DNA from: Ectopseudomonas guguanensis
GTDB taxonomy: Bacteria; Pseudomonadota; Gammaproteobacteria; Pseudomonadales; Pseudomonadaceae
Length of the DNA: 64,000 nt
Assembly (NCBI RefSeq): GCF_900104265.1
Contig: NZ_FNJJ01000001.1
Coordinates: 136,557-200,556, forward strand
Direction of reading: 5' to 3'
The notes under the pieces were generated by a model. It had not been told where the DNA came from and made no database searches. It was given only the letters and a program-made list of their open reading frames with translations. This document shows positions 1-14,083 of this stretch, one piece after another (the stretch's first letter is position 1; every line of letters starts with the position of its first letter). The position numbers were made by a program, and so were the translations under genes.

Positions 1-7
1 TTGAATA

Positions 8-84
8 TGGCGGACTCAGGAGGATTCGAACCTCCGACCGCTCGGTTCGTAGCCGAGTACTCTATCCAGCTGAGCTATGAGTCC
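8..84 (-). tRNA. tRNA-Arg (anticodon ACG)
   Basis: On the minus strand the segment folds as a full cloverleaf. The acceptor arms are GGACTCA and TGAGTCC, with discriminator G and an encoded CCA at 10-8. The anticodon loop reads CTACGAA, giving ACG (Arg), and the T-loop is GTTCGAATC. It sits 73 bp from tRNA-Ser and downstream of rsmA, the usual Pseudomonas arrangement. Confidence 0.96.
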
Positions 85-157
85 GCTTCTTGGTGCTTTT
101 ATACCAGATCACCTCTGGTGATTCGCCAGCCCGGCTTACGCCCGACTCGCTGAATAA

Positions 158-248
158 TGGCGGAGAAGGGGGGATTCGAACCCCCGACACCCTTTTGAGG
201 TGTACTCCCTTAGCAGGGGAGCGCCTTCGGCCACTCGGCCACCTCTCC
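158..248 (-). tRNA. tRNA-Ser (anticodon GCU)
   Basis: This is a minus-strand class II tRNA of about 91 nt including an encoded CCA. The acceptor arms GGAGAGG and CTTCTCC pair with one G-U. The anticodon loop CTGCTAA gives GCU. A long variable arm follows, as expected for tRNA-Ser, and then a GTTCGAATC T-loop. It lies about 60 bp downstream of the rsmA stop codon. Confidence 0.96.
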
Positions 249-309
249 GCAACACGGGGCGCATGATAAACATGTTTTCCCCGTTTGCAAACAAAAATTT
301 GTAGAAAAA

Positions 310-495
310 TTAGTGGCTTGGTTCGTCACCCTTCTCTTTCTGGATGCGCTGGTAGATTTCTTCACGGTGCACGGCAACCTCTTTCGGCGCATTGACGCCA
401 ATACGCACCTGGTTACCTTTCACACCCAACACGGTGACAGTCACATCATCACCGACCATCAGGGTCTCTCCGACCCGGCGAGTCAGAATCAGCAT
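310..495 (-). CDS. rsmA: RsmA/CsrA global post-transcriptional regulator
   Basis: A 61-residue protein starting [10 protein letters not shown], nearly identical to Pseudomonas RsmA. The family forms a domain-swapped dimer that binds GGA motifs in mRNA leaders and is titrated by the RsmY/RsmZ small RNAs of the Gac pathway. The RNA-binding Leu4/Arg6 region and Arg44 (in VHREE) are present. The start is supported by an AAGGAGAAAGG ribosome binding site just upstream. It lies between lysC, which has its own terminator, and tRNA-Ser/tRNA-Arg, all on the same strand. Length and sequence are typical and nothing is unusual. Confidence 0.97.
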
Positions 496-637
496 TCCTT
501 TCTCCTTACGGATTACATTTTTTCAGGACAACAGTCTGCAAAAGAAAATGGTGCCAGCTCCCTGCTCCAACAAGCCTGAGAACCTCCACCCAAGTATTGA
601 CCAGCCCGCGCAGAAAGAAAGTTCCCGCGAATCGGTC

Positions 638-674
638 AAAAAAGCGAAAGGCGCGGAACCAGCCGCGCCTTTCG
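638..674 (-). terminator. Rho-independent terminator of lysC
   Basis: Read on the minus strand, CGAAAGGCGCGG and CCGCGCCTTTCG form a perfect 12-bp stem with a 6-nt loop, followed by CTTTTTT. It begins 11 bp past the lysC stop and should separate lysC transcription from rsmA, which then needs its own promoter in 496-637. Confidence 0.9.
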
Positions 675-685
675 GATCAGATCAA

Positions 686-1924
686 TCACTCGCCCTGCCG
701 GGCCGGGGCATCCAGCTCGAAGGCAGTATGCAGGGCACGCACCGCCAGCTCCAGATACTTCTCCTCGATCACCACGGACACCTTGATTTCCGAGGTGGAG
801 ATCATCTGGATGTTGATGGTTTCCTTGGCCAGCGCTTCGAACATGCGGCTGGCGACGCCGGCATGGGAACGCATACCGACACCGACGATGGAAACCTTGG
901 CGATGTTGGTGTCACCCACCACTTCACGAGCACCCAGCTCGTCCGCGGTCTTCTGCAGCACGCCCAGGGCGTTGTTGTAGTCGTTGCGGTGTACGGTGAA
1001 GGTGAAGTCGGTGGTGTTATCGTGCGAAACGTTCTGCACGATCATGTCCACCTCGATGTTGGCGGCGCTGATCGGGCCGAGAATCTTGAAGGCGATGCCG
1101 GGGATATCCGGTACCCCACGGATGGTCAGCTTGGCTTCGTCGCGGTTGAAAGCGATGCCGGAAATGATCGGCTGTTCCATGGATTCCTCTTCATCAAGGG
1201 TAATGAGGGTGCCCGGCCCCTCCTGGAAGCTGTGCAGGACGCGCAGCGGGACGTTGTACTTGCCGGCGAACTCCACCGAGCGGATCTGCAGCACCTTGGA
1301 GCCGAGGCTGGCCATTTCCAGCATTTCCTCGAAGGTGATCTTCTCCAGGCGCTGGGCCTTGGGCACCACACGCGGGTCGGTGGTATAGACGCCATCGACG
1401 TCGGTGTAGATCTGGCACTCGTCGGCCTTCAGCGCCGCGGCCAGGGCCACGCCGGTGGTATCGGAACCGCCACGACCGAGGGTAGTGATGTTGCCGTGCT
1501 CGTCGACGCCCTGGAAACCGGCAACGACGACGACGCGACCGGCCTTGAGGTCAGCGCGAATCTTCTGGTCATCGATCTGCAGAATGCGCGCCTTGTTGTA
1601 GGCGCTGTCGGTGAGGATGCGCACCTGGTTGCCGGTGTAGGAAACCGCCGGCACGCCACGCTTGATCAGCGCCATGGCCAGCAGGGCGATGGTCACCTGC
1701 TCACCGGTGGACACCATCACATCCAGCTCACGCGCAACCGGCTCGCCATCGGTGATCTGTTTGGCCAGATCGATCAGGCGGTTGGTTTCGCCGCTCATGG
1801 CGGAAACCACGACGACGATGTCGTCACCTTTCTCGCGGAACTTCTTAACCTTCTCGGCCACCTGCTGGATACGCTCGACGGTGCCGACGGAGGTGCCCCC
1901 AAACTTCTGTACGATCAAAGCCAT
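686..1924 (-). CDS. lysC: Aspartate kinase (lysine/threonine/methionine pathway)
   Basis: A 412-residue aspartokinase that phosphorylates aspartate, the first step toward diaminopimelate, lysine, threonine and methionine. The N-terminal amino-acid kinase domain begins with the KFGGTS nucleotide/substrate motif (residues 7-12). Two C-terminal ACT-type regulatory domains follow, giving feedback control by end products. The start at MALIVQKFGG matches the family; an in-frame ATG 12 codons upstream is less likely. An internal ATG at 1180 behind an AGAGGA sequence could yield a separate 164-residue ACT-only beta subunit, as known for several aspartokinases. It follows alaS on the same strand and ends at a strong terminator. 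Confidence 0.96.
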   Translation of the reverse strand: MALIVQKFGGTSVGTVERIQQVAEKVKKFREKGDDIVVVVSAMSGETNRLIDLAKQITDGEPVARELDVMVSTGEQVTIALLAMALIKRGVPAVSYTGNQVRILTDSAYNKARILQIDDQKIRADLKAGRVVVVAGFQGVDEHGNITTLGRGGSDTTGVALAAALKADECQIYTDVDGVYTTDPRVVPKAQRLEKITFEEMLEMASLGSKVLQIRSVEFAGKYNVPLRVLHSFQEGPGTLITLDEEESMEQPIISGIAFNRDEAKLTIRGVPDIPGIAFKILGPISAANIEVDMIVQNVSHDNTTDFTFTVHRNDYNNALGVLQKTADELGAREVVGDTNIAKVSIVGVGMRSHAGVASRMFEALAKETINIQMISTSEIKVSVVIEEKYLELAVRALHTAFELDAPARQGE

Positions 1925-2026
1925 TTCAAAAAGCCGCCTGATTCCTCGAAGGGCGCCCATTAAACCCGCATCGGGTCACACTGCCAAGGCCCGCCGGACG
2001 CACTGCGGGCCCCGCTTTTCCACCTG

Positions 2027-4651
<2,625 letters not shown>

Positions 4652-4776
4652 AGGGGTATCCACGGAATCAGGCGGCCACGGCAAAAGCCGGCAAAGGGCC
4701 GCATTATATCGGGCCTACCGCGCGCGGCTAGTGCCTTTGTTGATAGCAGGCGCCTATCGGACGCTGCGGTTACGAC

Positions 4777-5781
4777 TCAAAGCGAGCGAAAAGCGGCAAA
4801 GACCTCGATCACCTGCTCGATTTGCTCGGCGCTGACGTCCAGATGAGTGACCAGACGCAGGCGTGGCGCCGCGCTGACGGCGATGCCGCGTTCGGCCATG
4901 AAGGCCTTGATCTGCCCGGCACGCTCGCCGAGCTGCACATAAACCATGTTGGTCTGCACCGGTTCGACGCTGTAGCCCAGTGCGGCCAGGCCCTCGCCCA
5001 GACGTGCGGCGTTGGCGTGATCCTCGGCCAGGCGCTCGACCTGATGCTGCAACGCATACAGCCCCGCTGCTGCCAATACCCCGGCCTGACGCATGCCGCC
5101 GCCGACCATCTTGCGCAGACGCCGCGCCTTGCCGATCAGCGCCACGCTGCCGCACAGCACCGAACCGACCGGCGCGCCGAGGCCCTTGGACAGGCACACC
5201 GAGACGGAATCGAAATGCCGGGCGATCTCCCGCGCCGGCACGCCCAACTTGACCGCAGCGTTGTACAGCCGCGCGCCGTCCAGATGCAGGCCCAGACCTC
5301 GGCGCAGCGTCAGCTCGCGGGCGGCAGCCAGGTAGTCGAGCGGCAGCACCTTGCCCTGCATGGTGTTTTCCAGCGCCAGCAGGCGAGTGCGGGCGAAGTG
5401 GAAGTCGTCCTGCTTGATCGCCGCCTCGACCTTGGCCAGGTCCAGCGAGCCATCGGCCTCGCCGTCGATGGGCTGCGGCTGGATGGAGCCGAGCACGGCG
5501 GCGCCGCCACCTTCGTACTTGTAGGTGTGCGCCTGCTGACCGACGATGTACTCGTCGCCGCGCTCACAATGGGCCATCAGGCCGAGCAGGTTGCTCATGG
5601 TGCCGGTGGGCACGAACAGCGCCGCCTCGAACCCCAGCTCCGCCGCCAGCCAATTTTCCAGGCGGTTGACGGTCGGGTCTTCGCCGTAGACATCGTCGCC
5701 CAGTTCGGCGGCCATCATGGTCTCGCGCATGGCGACGGTGGGTTGGGTGACGGTGTCGCTACGCAGGTCGATCAGGGGCAT
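4777..5781 (-). CDS. Low-specificity L-threonine aldolase family PLP enzyme
   Basis: A 334-residue fold-type I PLP enzyme. Family features are the N-terminal [11 protein letters not shown] motif, the TGTMSN phosphate-binding turn, DGAR near the cofactor nitrogen, and [10 protein letters not shown] carrying the Schiff-base lysine. Members split L-threonine or L-allo-threonine into glycine and acetaldehyde. The start at MPLIDLRSD fits the family; six extra upstream codons are in frame. It lies between alaS and aruE on the same strand, a position also occupied in P. aeruginosa. Substrate preference cannot be read from sequence, so no gene symbol is given. Confidence 0.85.
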   Translation of the reverse strand: MPLIDLRSDTVTQPTVAMRETMMAAELGDDVYGEDPTVNRLENWLAAELGFEAALFVPTGTMSNLLGLMAHCERGDEYIVGQQAHTYKYEGGGAAVLGSIQPQPIDGEADGSLDLAKVEAAIKQDDFHFARTRLLALENTMQGKVLPLDYLAAARELTLRRGLGLHLDGARLYNAAVKLGVPAREIARHFDSVSVCLSKGLGAPVGSVLCGSVALIGKARRLRKMVGGGMRQAGVLAAAGLYALQHQVERLAEDHANAARLGEGLAALGYSVEPVQTNMVYVQLGERAGQIKAFMAERGIAVSAAPRLRLVTHLDVSAEQIEQVIEVFAAFRSL

Positions 5782-5862
5782 GACAGGCTTTCCCGGCAAT
5801 TGGCGAAAGGCTCATGCTAAAGAGGTCGCCCGAAGGGTGACAGATACAGTTGCGGGCAAAAA

Positions 5863-5926
5863 CCGTGGGAGGCGCTTCAGCGGCGATCAAGAGGCCGCAG
5901 CGTCGCGGCTGAAGCCCCTCCCACAT
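5863..5926. repeat. REP-like palindrome (GTGGGAGGCGCTTCAGC family)
   Basis: The arms CCGTGGGAGGCGCTTCAGC and GCGGCTGAAGCCCCTCCCA are an imperfect inverted repeat around a short spacer, just past the aruE stop. Related copies occur at 25167-25238, 29787-30210 and 54562-54599. They are typical Pseudomonas extragenic palindromes. Confidence 0.75.
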
Positions 5927-5932
5927 ACGTCG

Positions 5933-6943
5933 CTACGCCAGGCCTGCACCATCGTCGGGGACGATCAGGATGGCGGCGCGCAGGCCGTTCTTGACCTTAG
6001 GGTTGGGGAAGATGATGCGCGCGCCCTGCTCCTCCACTATCCAGCGGGTATCGGCGATATCCTCGGCGAGCAGGTAGCCAGGCTCCAGTTCGGTGAAATT
6101 CTCGATATCCGCCGGTACGTGCAGCTGGAAGCTGTCGCTGTGCTTGATCACTTCACGCGAGACCGAGAACAGCTGCATGCCGTCGAGCGTCGAATCCTCG
6201 CCGACCTCGCGCCCTTCGATCAGCGCATGCAAGGCGCTTTCCAGCAGGTCGAGGTTGACCAGCTCGTTCTGCCCGAAGGCACGGGCCTTGCCCAGTTCCA
6301 GGGTGAAGGCCTCGGCACCGAGCTGCGCGTAGGTGTAGGCACTGAAGGTGATCGAGGCCTTGTTCTGCAGCAGCACCGCTTCGATACCGGCAGCGCGCAG
6401 CCGCTCCAGCTCGCTACGGGAATGGGCGCGCCCCTCCTGCCAGGGGTAGAGGGCGAACTGCTCGATCTTCGAGCCACGGATGGCGGTGTGCAAGTCGTAA
6501 TGCAGGCGAGTGCGGCCAGTGTCCTTGCCGAAGAAATTGGCAGCCAGGTGCTCCAGATCGCAGGCCCTGATGGCCTCGAAGCCGCTGGACTGCTCGTGAC
6601 GACCGCTGAACAGGCGATTGAGGTCCTGTTCGACATAACGCTCGCCACGGCGCATGGCCTCGGGGTTGCCGAACAGAAAGAGAATCCGCGCCGCCGGATG
6701 CAGTTCGTTGCGCGCGATGCCGCGCAGCAGGCGATCGAGCAGTTCGATGGGCGCGGTTTCGTTGCCATGGATGCCGGCCGACAGCAGCAGGTCCAGACCA
6801 TTGTCGCGGGCGGCAGGCGGGGTCACCTCCAGCGCGCCTTCGTCGAGCCAGCGCAGACGCGTGCCATCGGGCGTCAGTTGAATCTTCGCCGACGGCTCAT
6901 GGCCGGCCAGGGTCAGTTCAAGCAGTTTGCCGAGGGCAAGCAT
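5933..6943 (-). CDS. aruE: Succinylglutamate desuccinylase
   Basis: A 336-residue zinc carboxypeptidase-like enzyme of the AstE/aspartoacylase family. It hydrolyses N-succinylglutamate to succinate and glutamate, the last step of the AST arginine pathway. The zinc motif GIHGNETAP (about residues 54-62), the downstream DLNRLFSG segment, and a DLHT segment giving the second His ligand are visible. It is the distal gene of the aru cluster, separated from aruB by a small conserved gene and a REP palindrome. The equivalent gene in enterobacteria is astE. Confidence 0.94.
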   Translation of the reverse strand: MLALGKLLELTLAGHEPSAKIQLTPDGTRLRWLDEGALEVTPPAARDNGLDLLLSAGIHGNETAPIELLDRLLRGIARNELHPAARILFLFGNPEAMRRGERYVEQDLNRLFSGRHEQSSGFEAIRACDLEHLAANFFGKDTGRTRLHYDLHTAIRGSKIEQFALYPWQEGRAHSRSELERLRAAGIEAVLLQNKASITFSAYTYAQLGAEAFTLELGKARAFGQNELVNLDLLESALHALIEGREVGEDSTLDGMQLFSVSREVIKHSDSFQLHVPADIENFTELEPGYLLAEDIADTRWIVEEQGARIIFPNPKVKNGLRAAILIVPDDGAGLA

Positions 6944-6970
6944 GAGGTCTCCTTGGTTCGCAGCATTTTC

Positions 6971-7045
6971 GTAGGGTGGGCTTCAGCCCACCAACAGCGG
7001 CCAGCCTTGGTGGGCTGAGGCGGAGCGCCGCCCGGCCCACCCTAC
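6971..7045. repeat. REP-like inverted repeat (GTAGGGTGGGCTTCAGCCCACC family)
   Basis: The segment begins GTAGGGTGGGCTTCAGCCCA and ends GGCCCACCCTAC, with internal complementary arms, and fills the aruE upstream spacer. The same family recurs at 22270-22511 and 56335-56509. Confidence 0.75.
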
Positions 7046-7054
7046 AAGATTCGA

Positions 7055-7333
7055 TCAGTGATTGCAGTCCGGGCCATGAACATGATCGTCTTCATCGGCG
7101 AGCGCCGGCTCCATTTCCAGTTGCAGGCTGACCAGGTTGGTGGCCTGGGGGCGCAGCAGCAGGTTGGCGTATTCGGTGTCACCTTCGGCCACGTCGACGC
7201 CGATCAGCAACTGATCGCCAACGGCCTGGACCCACAGCTCCTTGCCCTGCCAGACCACGGCAAAGCGGCTGCAGGAGGTTTCCAGCTGGGTGCCGTCGTT
7301 ATCTTCGAGAATCAGTTGCAGGGCGTCGCTCAT
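7055..7333 (-). CDS. Small conserved protein of the aru cluster with His/Cys tail
   Basis: A 92-residue acidic protein of unknown function, lying between aruB (24 bp upstream) and aruE and probably co-transcribed with them. A gene occupies the same slot in P. aeruginosa (PA0900). The C-terminal tail HVHGPDCNH is rich in possible metal ligands, following an acidic stretch. Homologues have sometimes been labelled topoisomerase II, but 92 residues without any GHKL or cleavage-core motif do not support that. A link to arginine degradation is inferred from position only. Confidence 0.8.
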   Translation of the reverse strand: MSDALQLILEDNDGTQLETSCSRFAVVWQGKELWVQAVGDQLLIGVDVAEGDTEYANLLLRPQATNLVSLQLEMEPALADEDDHVHGPDCNH

Positions 7334-7357
7334 AAAATCTCCGAGGTGGGGCCAGGT

Positions 7358-8703
7358 TCAGGTCATCTGGAAAGGATAGACCGAGCCCAGTTTAAGGATC
7401 TGCGTCAGTTCATCCAATGCCGTACGGCATTCGGTGAGCAACTGCGGGTCGGCCAGGTCGGCTTCGCTCAGGCGGTCACGGTAGTGCCTGTCGACCCAGG
7501 TTACCAGCTTGTCATGCAGCGCGTCCGTCATCACCACGCCCGGATTGACCGCGGCCAGCTCCTGCTCGTTGAGCGCCACGCGCAGACGCAGGCAAGCCGG
7601 ACCGCCACCGTTCTGCATGCTCTGCTTGAGGTCGAACACACGCACCTCGCGGATCGGCCCACCGCTGGCAGTCAGCTGTTCCAGGTAGCGCCAGACGCTG
7701 GCGTTGCTCTTGCACTCCTCCGGCACGATCAGCAGCATGCTGCCGTCGGCACGGCTCAGCAGCTGACTGTTGAACAGGTAGGAACGTACCGCATCCTGCA
7801 CGCTGACGGCCGAAGCCGGCACGCACACGGCCTGGAAGTTGCCGCCACGCCGGGCCAGCTTGTCGCCCAGTTCGCTCAGCACCCGGTCGGTATCGAGGAA
7901 GGCGTCCTGGTGATAGAACAGCACCTCGCCGTTGCCCACGGCGATCACGTCGTTGTGGAACACGCCCTGGTCGATCACCGCCGGATTCTGCTGGGCATAG
8001 ACCACGCCCGCCTCGCTCAGGCCGTGCAGACGCGCCACCGCCTGGCTGGCCTCCAGGGTCTGCCGCGCCGGGTAGCGGGCCGGCGCCGGGTAGCGGCTGT
8101 CGAAGGCGCTGCGCCCGTAGACGAAGAACTCCACCCCGGCATCGCCATAGGCCTTGCAGAAACGCGTGTGGTTGGCTGCGCCCTCGTCACCGAACTGCGC
8201 CACCGCCGGCAATGCCGGGTGATGGGCGAAGTGCGCCTGGCTGGCGAACATCGCCTGCAACACGCGGCTGGTGGTCGGGTGCTCGATGCTGCGATGGAAC
8301 TTGCAGTTGAGGTTGGCGGCGGTGAAGTGCACGCGCCCGTCTGCCGTGTCGGCGCTGGGGCTGACGGTGCAGGCATTGGCCGTCCACATGCTCGAGGCCG
8401 AGCAACTCGCCACCAGCAACGGCATGGCCTCGCGCGCTGCACGCTGGATCACCTCGGCGTCACTGCCGGTAAAGCCCAGACGACGCAGCGCGGCGACATC
8501 CGGGCGCTCCTGCGGGGCCAGCACGCCCTGCTTGAAGCCCATGTCCATCAGCGCCTTCATCTTGGCCAGGCCCTGCCTGGCGGCTTCCCTGGGGTTCGAC
8601 ACGGCCTGGCTGTTGCTCTGCGAGGCCACGTTGCCGTAGGACAGGCCACCGTAGTTGTGGGTCGGCCCGACCAGGCCGTCAAAGTTCATTTCATAGGCAG
8701 ACA

Positions 8704-8704
<1 letters not shown>
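7358..8704 (-). CDS. aruB: N-succinylarginine dihydrolase
   Basis: A 448-residue AstB/AruB enzyme of the amidinotransferase-like beta/alpha propeller superfamily. It converts N2-succinylarginine to N2-succinylornithine, two ammonia and CO2 (AST step 2). The family start [19 protein letters not shown] is present, and [12 protein letters not shown] near residues 362-373 holds the expected C-terminal cysteine region. Its start codon overlaps the stop of aruD by one base, which indicates translational coupling within the aru operon. Equivalent to enterobacterial astB. Confidence 0.95.
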
Positions 8705-10173
<1,469 letters not shown>

Positions 10174-10228
10174 CTACCACTCCAGCACGTGCGACGGCCA
10201 TCAGCAGCCGCCGCGCAAAACGAATAGC

Positions 10229-11245
10229 TCAGCCGTGCGCCGACAGCGGCACGGCGCGCACCTGGTCACCGGCCGAAAGGCGCAGGCGCTTGGCAGTCAG
10301 CGGATCGACCACCAGGGTGCCGGCCGCCATGCGTGCCGGCGCGGCGGTAATGCGGCAGTCCTGACGCTTGCGGTTGTGCACCAGGAAGGGCTCGGCGTCA
10401 TCGCCGGGCGTGCCGATGGCCAGCACCAGGTTCTGGCTGTTCTGCACGGCGCGAATCTTCGAGGTTTGTGCCTCGATGGCCGGGCCTGCATCGAAGATGT
10501 CGACGTAGCCCTGGTAGCTGAAGCCCTCGGACTTGAGCATGGCCAACGCCGGCTCGGTGTCCGGGTGCACGCGACCGATGACGGCACGCGCGTCCTCGGA
10601 AAGGAAACAGGTGTAGAGCGGAAACTTGGGCATCAGCTCGGCGATGAACGCCTTGTTGCCGACACCGGTCAGGTAGTCCGCCTGGGAGAATTCCATCTTG
10701 AAGAAATGCCGACCGAGGCTTTCCCAGAACGGCGAGCGCCCGCGCTCGTCGGACACGCCGCGCATTTCGGCGATGATCTTGTCGCCGAACAGCTCGCGAA
10801 ACTCGGCGATGAACAGAAAGCGCGCCTTCGACAACAGACGCCCATTGAGGCCGCTGCGGTGATCGGCATGCAGGAACAGCGAACAGAGTTCGGAGTTGCC
10901 GGTCAGGTCGTTGGCCATGAACAGCGTCGGCACCTGGCGATGGATGTTCAGCTCCTGCGAGGCACTGACGGTCAGACCGACCCGGTAGTTGTACCAGGGC
11001 TCACGCAGGCCGACGGCGCCGGCCACCGCGGAAATGCCCACCACCTTGCCGGCATCGTCTTCGAGCACGAACAGGTAGTCGGCATCGGCACGCTCGGCCT
11101 CGCCGCGAAAGGTTTTCTCCGCCCAGCCGACCCGATGCGCCAGGCGCTCTTCATTGGCCGGCAACGTGGTCAGGCCAGCGCCGGTGCTGCGCGCCAGGTC
11201 GATCAGGGCCGGCAAATCGGCACTGCGCACGGGACGAACGATCAT
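10229..11245 (-). CDS. aruG: Arginine/ornithine N-succinyltransferase, beta subunit
   Basis: A 338-residue AstA/AruG protein. With AruF it forms the Pseudomonas heteromeric enzyme that transfers succinyl from succinyl-CoA to arginine or ornithine, the first AST step. It starts MIVRPVRSADL and carries the family DLTGNSELCSLFL and SDERGRSPFWESLGRHFF segments. The paralogue aruF lies 100 bp upstream with the same length, showing the tandem duplication typical of pseudomonads; enterobacteria have a single astA. Confidence 0.94.
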   Translation of the reverse strand: MIVRPVRSADLPALIDLARSTGAGLTTLPANEERLAHRVGWAEKTFRGEAERADADYLFVLEDDAGKVVGISAVAGAVGLREPWYNYRVGLTVSASQELNIHRQVPTLFMANDLTGNSELCSLFLHADHRSGLNGRLLSKARFLFIAEFRELFGDKIIAEMRGVSDERGRSPFWESLGRHFFKMEFSQADYLTGVGNKAFIAELMPKFPLYTCFLSEDARAVIGRVHPDTEPALAMLKSEGFSYQGYVDIFDAGPAIEAQTSKIRAVQNSQNLVLAIGTPGDDAEPFLVHNRKRQDCRITAAPARMAAGTLVVDPLTAKRLRLSAGDQVRAVPLSAHG

Positions 11246-11345
11246 AGAACCTCCGGTTCGGCTTCAGGCTGCAGGCGCCAGGCCTCAGGCAAAAGCCTCG
11301 ATACTCTGTCTGCAGCCTGCCGCTGGCAGCCTGCAGCCCTATTGT

Positions 11346-12362
11346 TCAAACCGCCACCAGGCGAACGCTGCCGCCCTCGCCCACACCGAGCACTTCGGCG
11401 GTCTCGGCACTGAGGGTCACGGGCTTGCCCGGTACCCAGTCGAGGTCGGCGACGATGGCGCGGAAGTCCTGCAACTGGCCGTTGCTGACCAGGTACTGGC
11501 GACCACCGCTCTCGGCCTCGCCGATCCTCACCGGCACCAGGCGGCTGTGGGCGATGCTGCGAATGCCCGAGGTGCGCGCATGCAGGGTCGGGCCACCGTC
11601 GAAGATGTCGATGTAGTGATCGGTTTCGAAGCCTTCGCGCATCAGGATGTCGAAGGTGATCTGCGCCCGCGGGTGGACCTGGCCCATGGCCTCCTGCGCC
11701 TCGTCCGGCAGCAGTGGCACGTAGATGGGGTAATGCGGCATCAGCTCGGCGAGGAAGGTGCGACTCTTCAGTCCGCACAGACGCTCGGCCTCGGCGTAAT
11801 TCATGTCGAAGAAGTTGCGCCCCACGGCGTCCCAGAACGGCGAATCACCGTTCTCGTCGCTGTGGCCGACGATCTCCACCACCACCGCATCGGCGAAGCG
11901 CTCGGGATGCCCGGCCATGAACAGCAGGCGCCCACGTGAGTTGAGTTCGGCGAACACGCTGCTGACCAGCGGCCGCTCGACGTAGAAGCTGGTCAGCAGG
12001 CTGTTGCCGGTCAGGTCGTGACACAGCGACAGCACATGGATCTTGTTGTGGATCTTCAGCTCACGCGAGTTGTGCACGAAGGTCTCGTTGCGAAAGCTGT
12101 AGAAGGGTTCGGAATAGCCGGCCGAGGCGACGATGGCCGAGCAGCCGACCAGGCGCCCGCTGTCGGTGTCCTCGAGGACGAAGAAGTAGCTTTCCTCGCC
12201 ATTGAAGCTGACTTCCGCGGCGAAGGACGCCTCCGAGGCAGCGATCTTGTCGCGCAGCCGATCGGCGTCGTCCGGCAATGAAGTGACGCCCACCGGGCTG
12301 TCAGCAGCCAGTCGCTGCACATCCGCCAGGTCCGCCATTTGCGCAGGGCGCATCACCAGCAT
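11346..12362 (-). CDS. aruF: Arginine/ornithine N-succinyltransferase, alpha subunit
   Basis: A 338-residue paralogue of AruG forming the other subunit of the succinyltransferase. Shared segments with AruG include HDLTGNSLLTSFYVERP and SDENGDSPFWDAVGRNFFDM. In pseudomonads the alpha subunit is usually called AruF, AruAI or AstA-alpha. It is second in the operon after aruC, with 133 bp between them containing a hairpin. An alternative start three codons in (MRPAQM) is possible. Confidence 0.93.
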   Translation of the reverse strand: MLVMRPAQMADLADVQRLAADSPVGVTSLPDDADRLRDKIAASEASFAAEVSFNGEESYFFVLEDTDSGRLVGCSAIVASAGYSEPFYSFRNETFVHNSRELKIHNKIHVLSLCHDLTGNSLLTSFYVERPLVSSVFAELNSRGRLLFMAGHPERFADAVVVEIVGHSDENGDSPFWDAVGRNFFDMNYAEAERLCGLKSRTFLAELMPHYPIYVPLLPDEAQEAMGQVHPRAQITFDILMREGFETDHYIDIFDGGPTLHARTSGIRSIAHSRLVPVRIGEAESGGRQYLVSNGQLQDFRAIVADLDWVPGKPVTLSAETAEVLGVGEGGSVRLVAV

Positions 12363-12466
12363 GGGGTCACTCCTTCTTCAAGAAAAGCTCCGGAGACCGC
12401 GCAGGGGCAACCGGAGAACGCCAGGCCAGAGGCCCGGCACACACAGGAACATCATCCGTGGGAGAA

Positions 12467-12489
12467 GCCCGGCGCTACCTGCGCCGGGC
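12467..12489. other. Perfect hairpin between aruC and aruF
   Basis: GCCCGGCGC and GCGCCGGGC form a perfect 9-bp GC-rich stem with a 5-nt loop, immediately past the aruC stop codon. There is no T-run, so it is more likely an mRNA-stabilising or pausing structure than a terminator. It could set the ratio of aruC to the distal aru genes. Confidence 0.6.
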
Positions 12490-12495
12490 GTTCGC

Positions 12496-13806
<1,311 letters not shown>

Positions 13807-13828
13807 TCAGGGCCGGCATTGCCGCCAT

Positions 13829-13885
13829 GCGACAACTTCTTACAGCGCCACCCCAGGTTTTCCGCGGGTTTTCGTCAAAGCGACA
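13829..13885 (-). promoter_or_regulatory. Putative ArgR operators upstream of aruC
   Basis: On the minus strand, TGTCGC boxes lie at 13885-13880 and 13834-13829. Each is followed by eight bases and then AA, matching the half-site pattern TGTCGC-N8-AA described for Pseudomonas ArgR. A degenerate TGGCGC box lies 16 bp from the second, in direct-repeat phase. The spacing and position in the aruC promoter region, near the argR gene, fit arginine-dependent activation. Confidence 0.6.
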
Positions 13886-13990
13886 GAAACCGTCGGAAAG
13901 GCGCAGTTTAAACGCAGTTCGATACCGGAGCGCACGCCGAGGGAAAAATTCTCCGCAGGCTGACTGGTCGGTATCGCAACCCTCGTCTAT

Positions 13991-14050
13991 GTAGCCCGGA
14001 TGAAATCCGGGGGCGATCGCTACGACTGCCCCGGATTTCATCCGGGCTAC
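13991..14050. repeat. REP-like palindrome (GTAGCCCGGATGAAATCCGGG family)
   Basis: Near-perfect inverted repeat: GTAGCCCGGATGAAATCCGG at the left and CCGGATTTCATCCGGGCTAC at the right, around a 20-nt centre. It lies between argR and aruC. A second member is at 59996-60054. The remainder of 13717-14083 holds the aruC promoter region and no gene. Confidence 0.8.
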
Positions 14051-14083
14051 GCACGGCAGAGACTTTAGCCGCGGCAGCCTTGA

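Noticed and set aside
7055-7333. Topoisomerase II annotation
   Set aside because: The protein has only 92 residues and no ATPase or DNA-cleavage motif.
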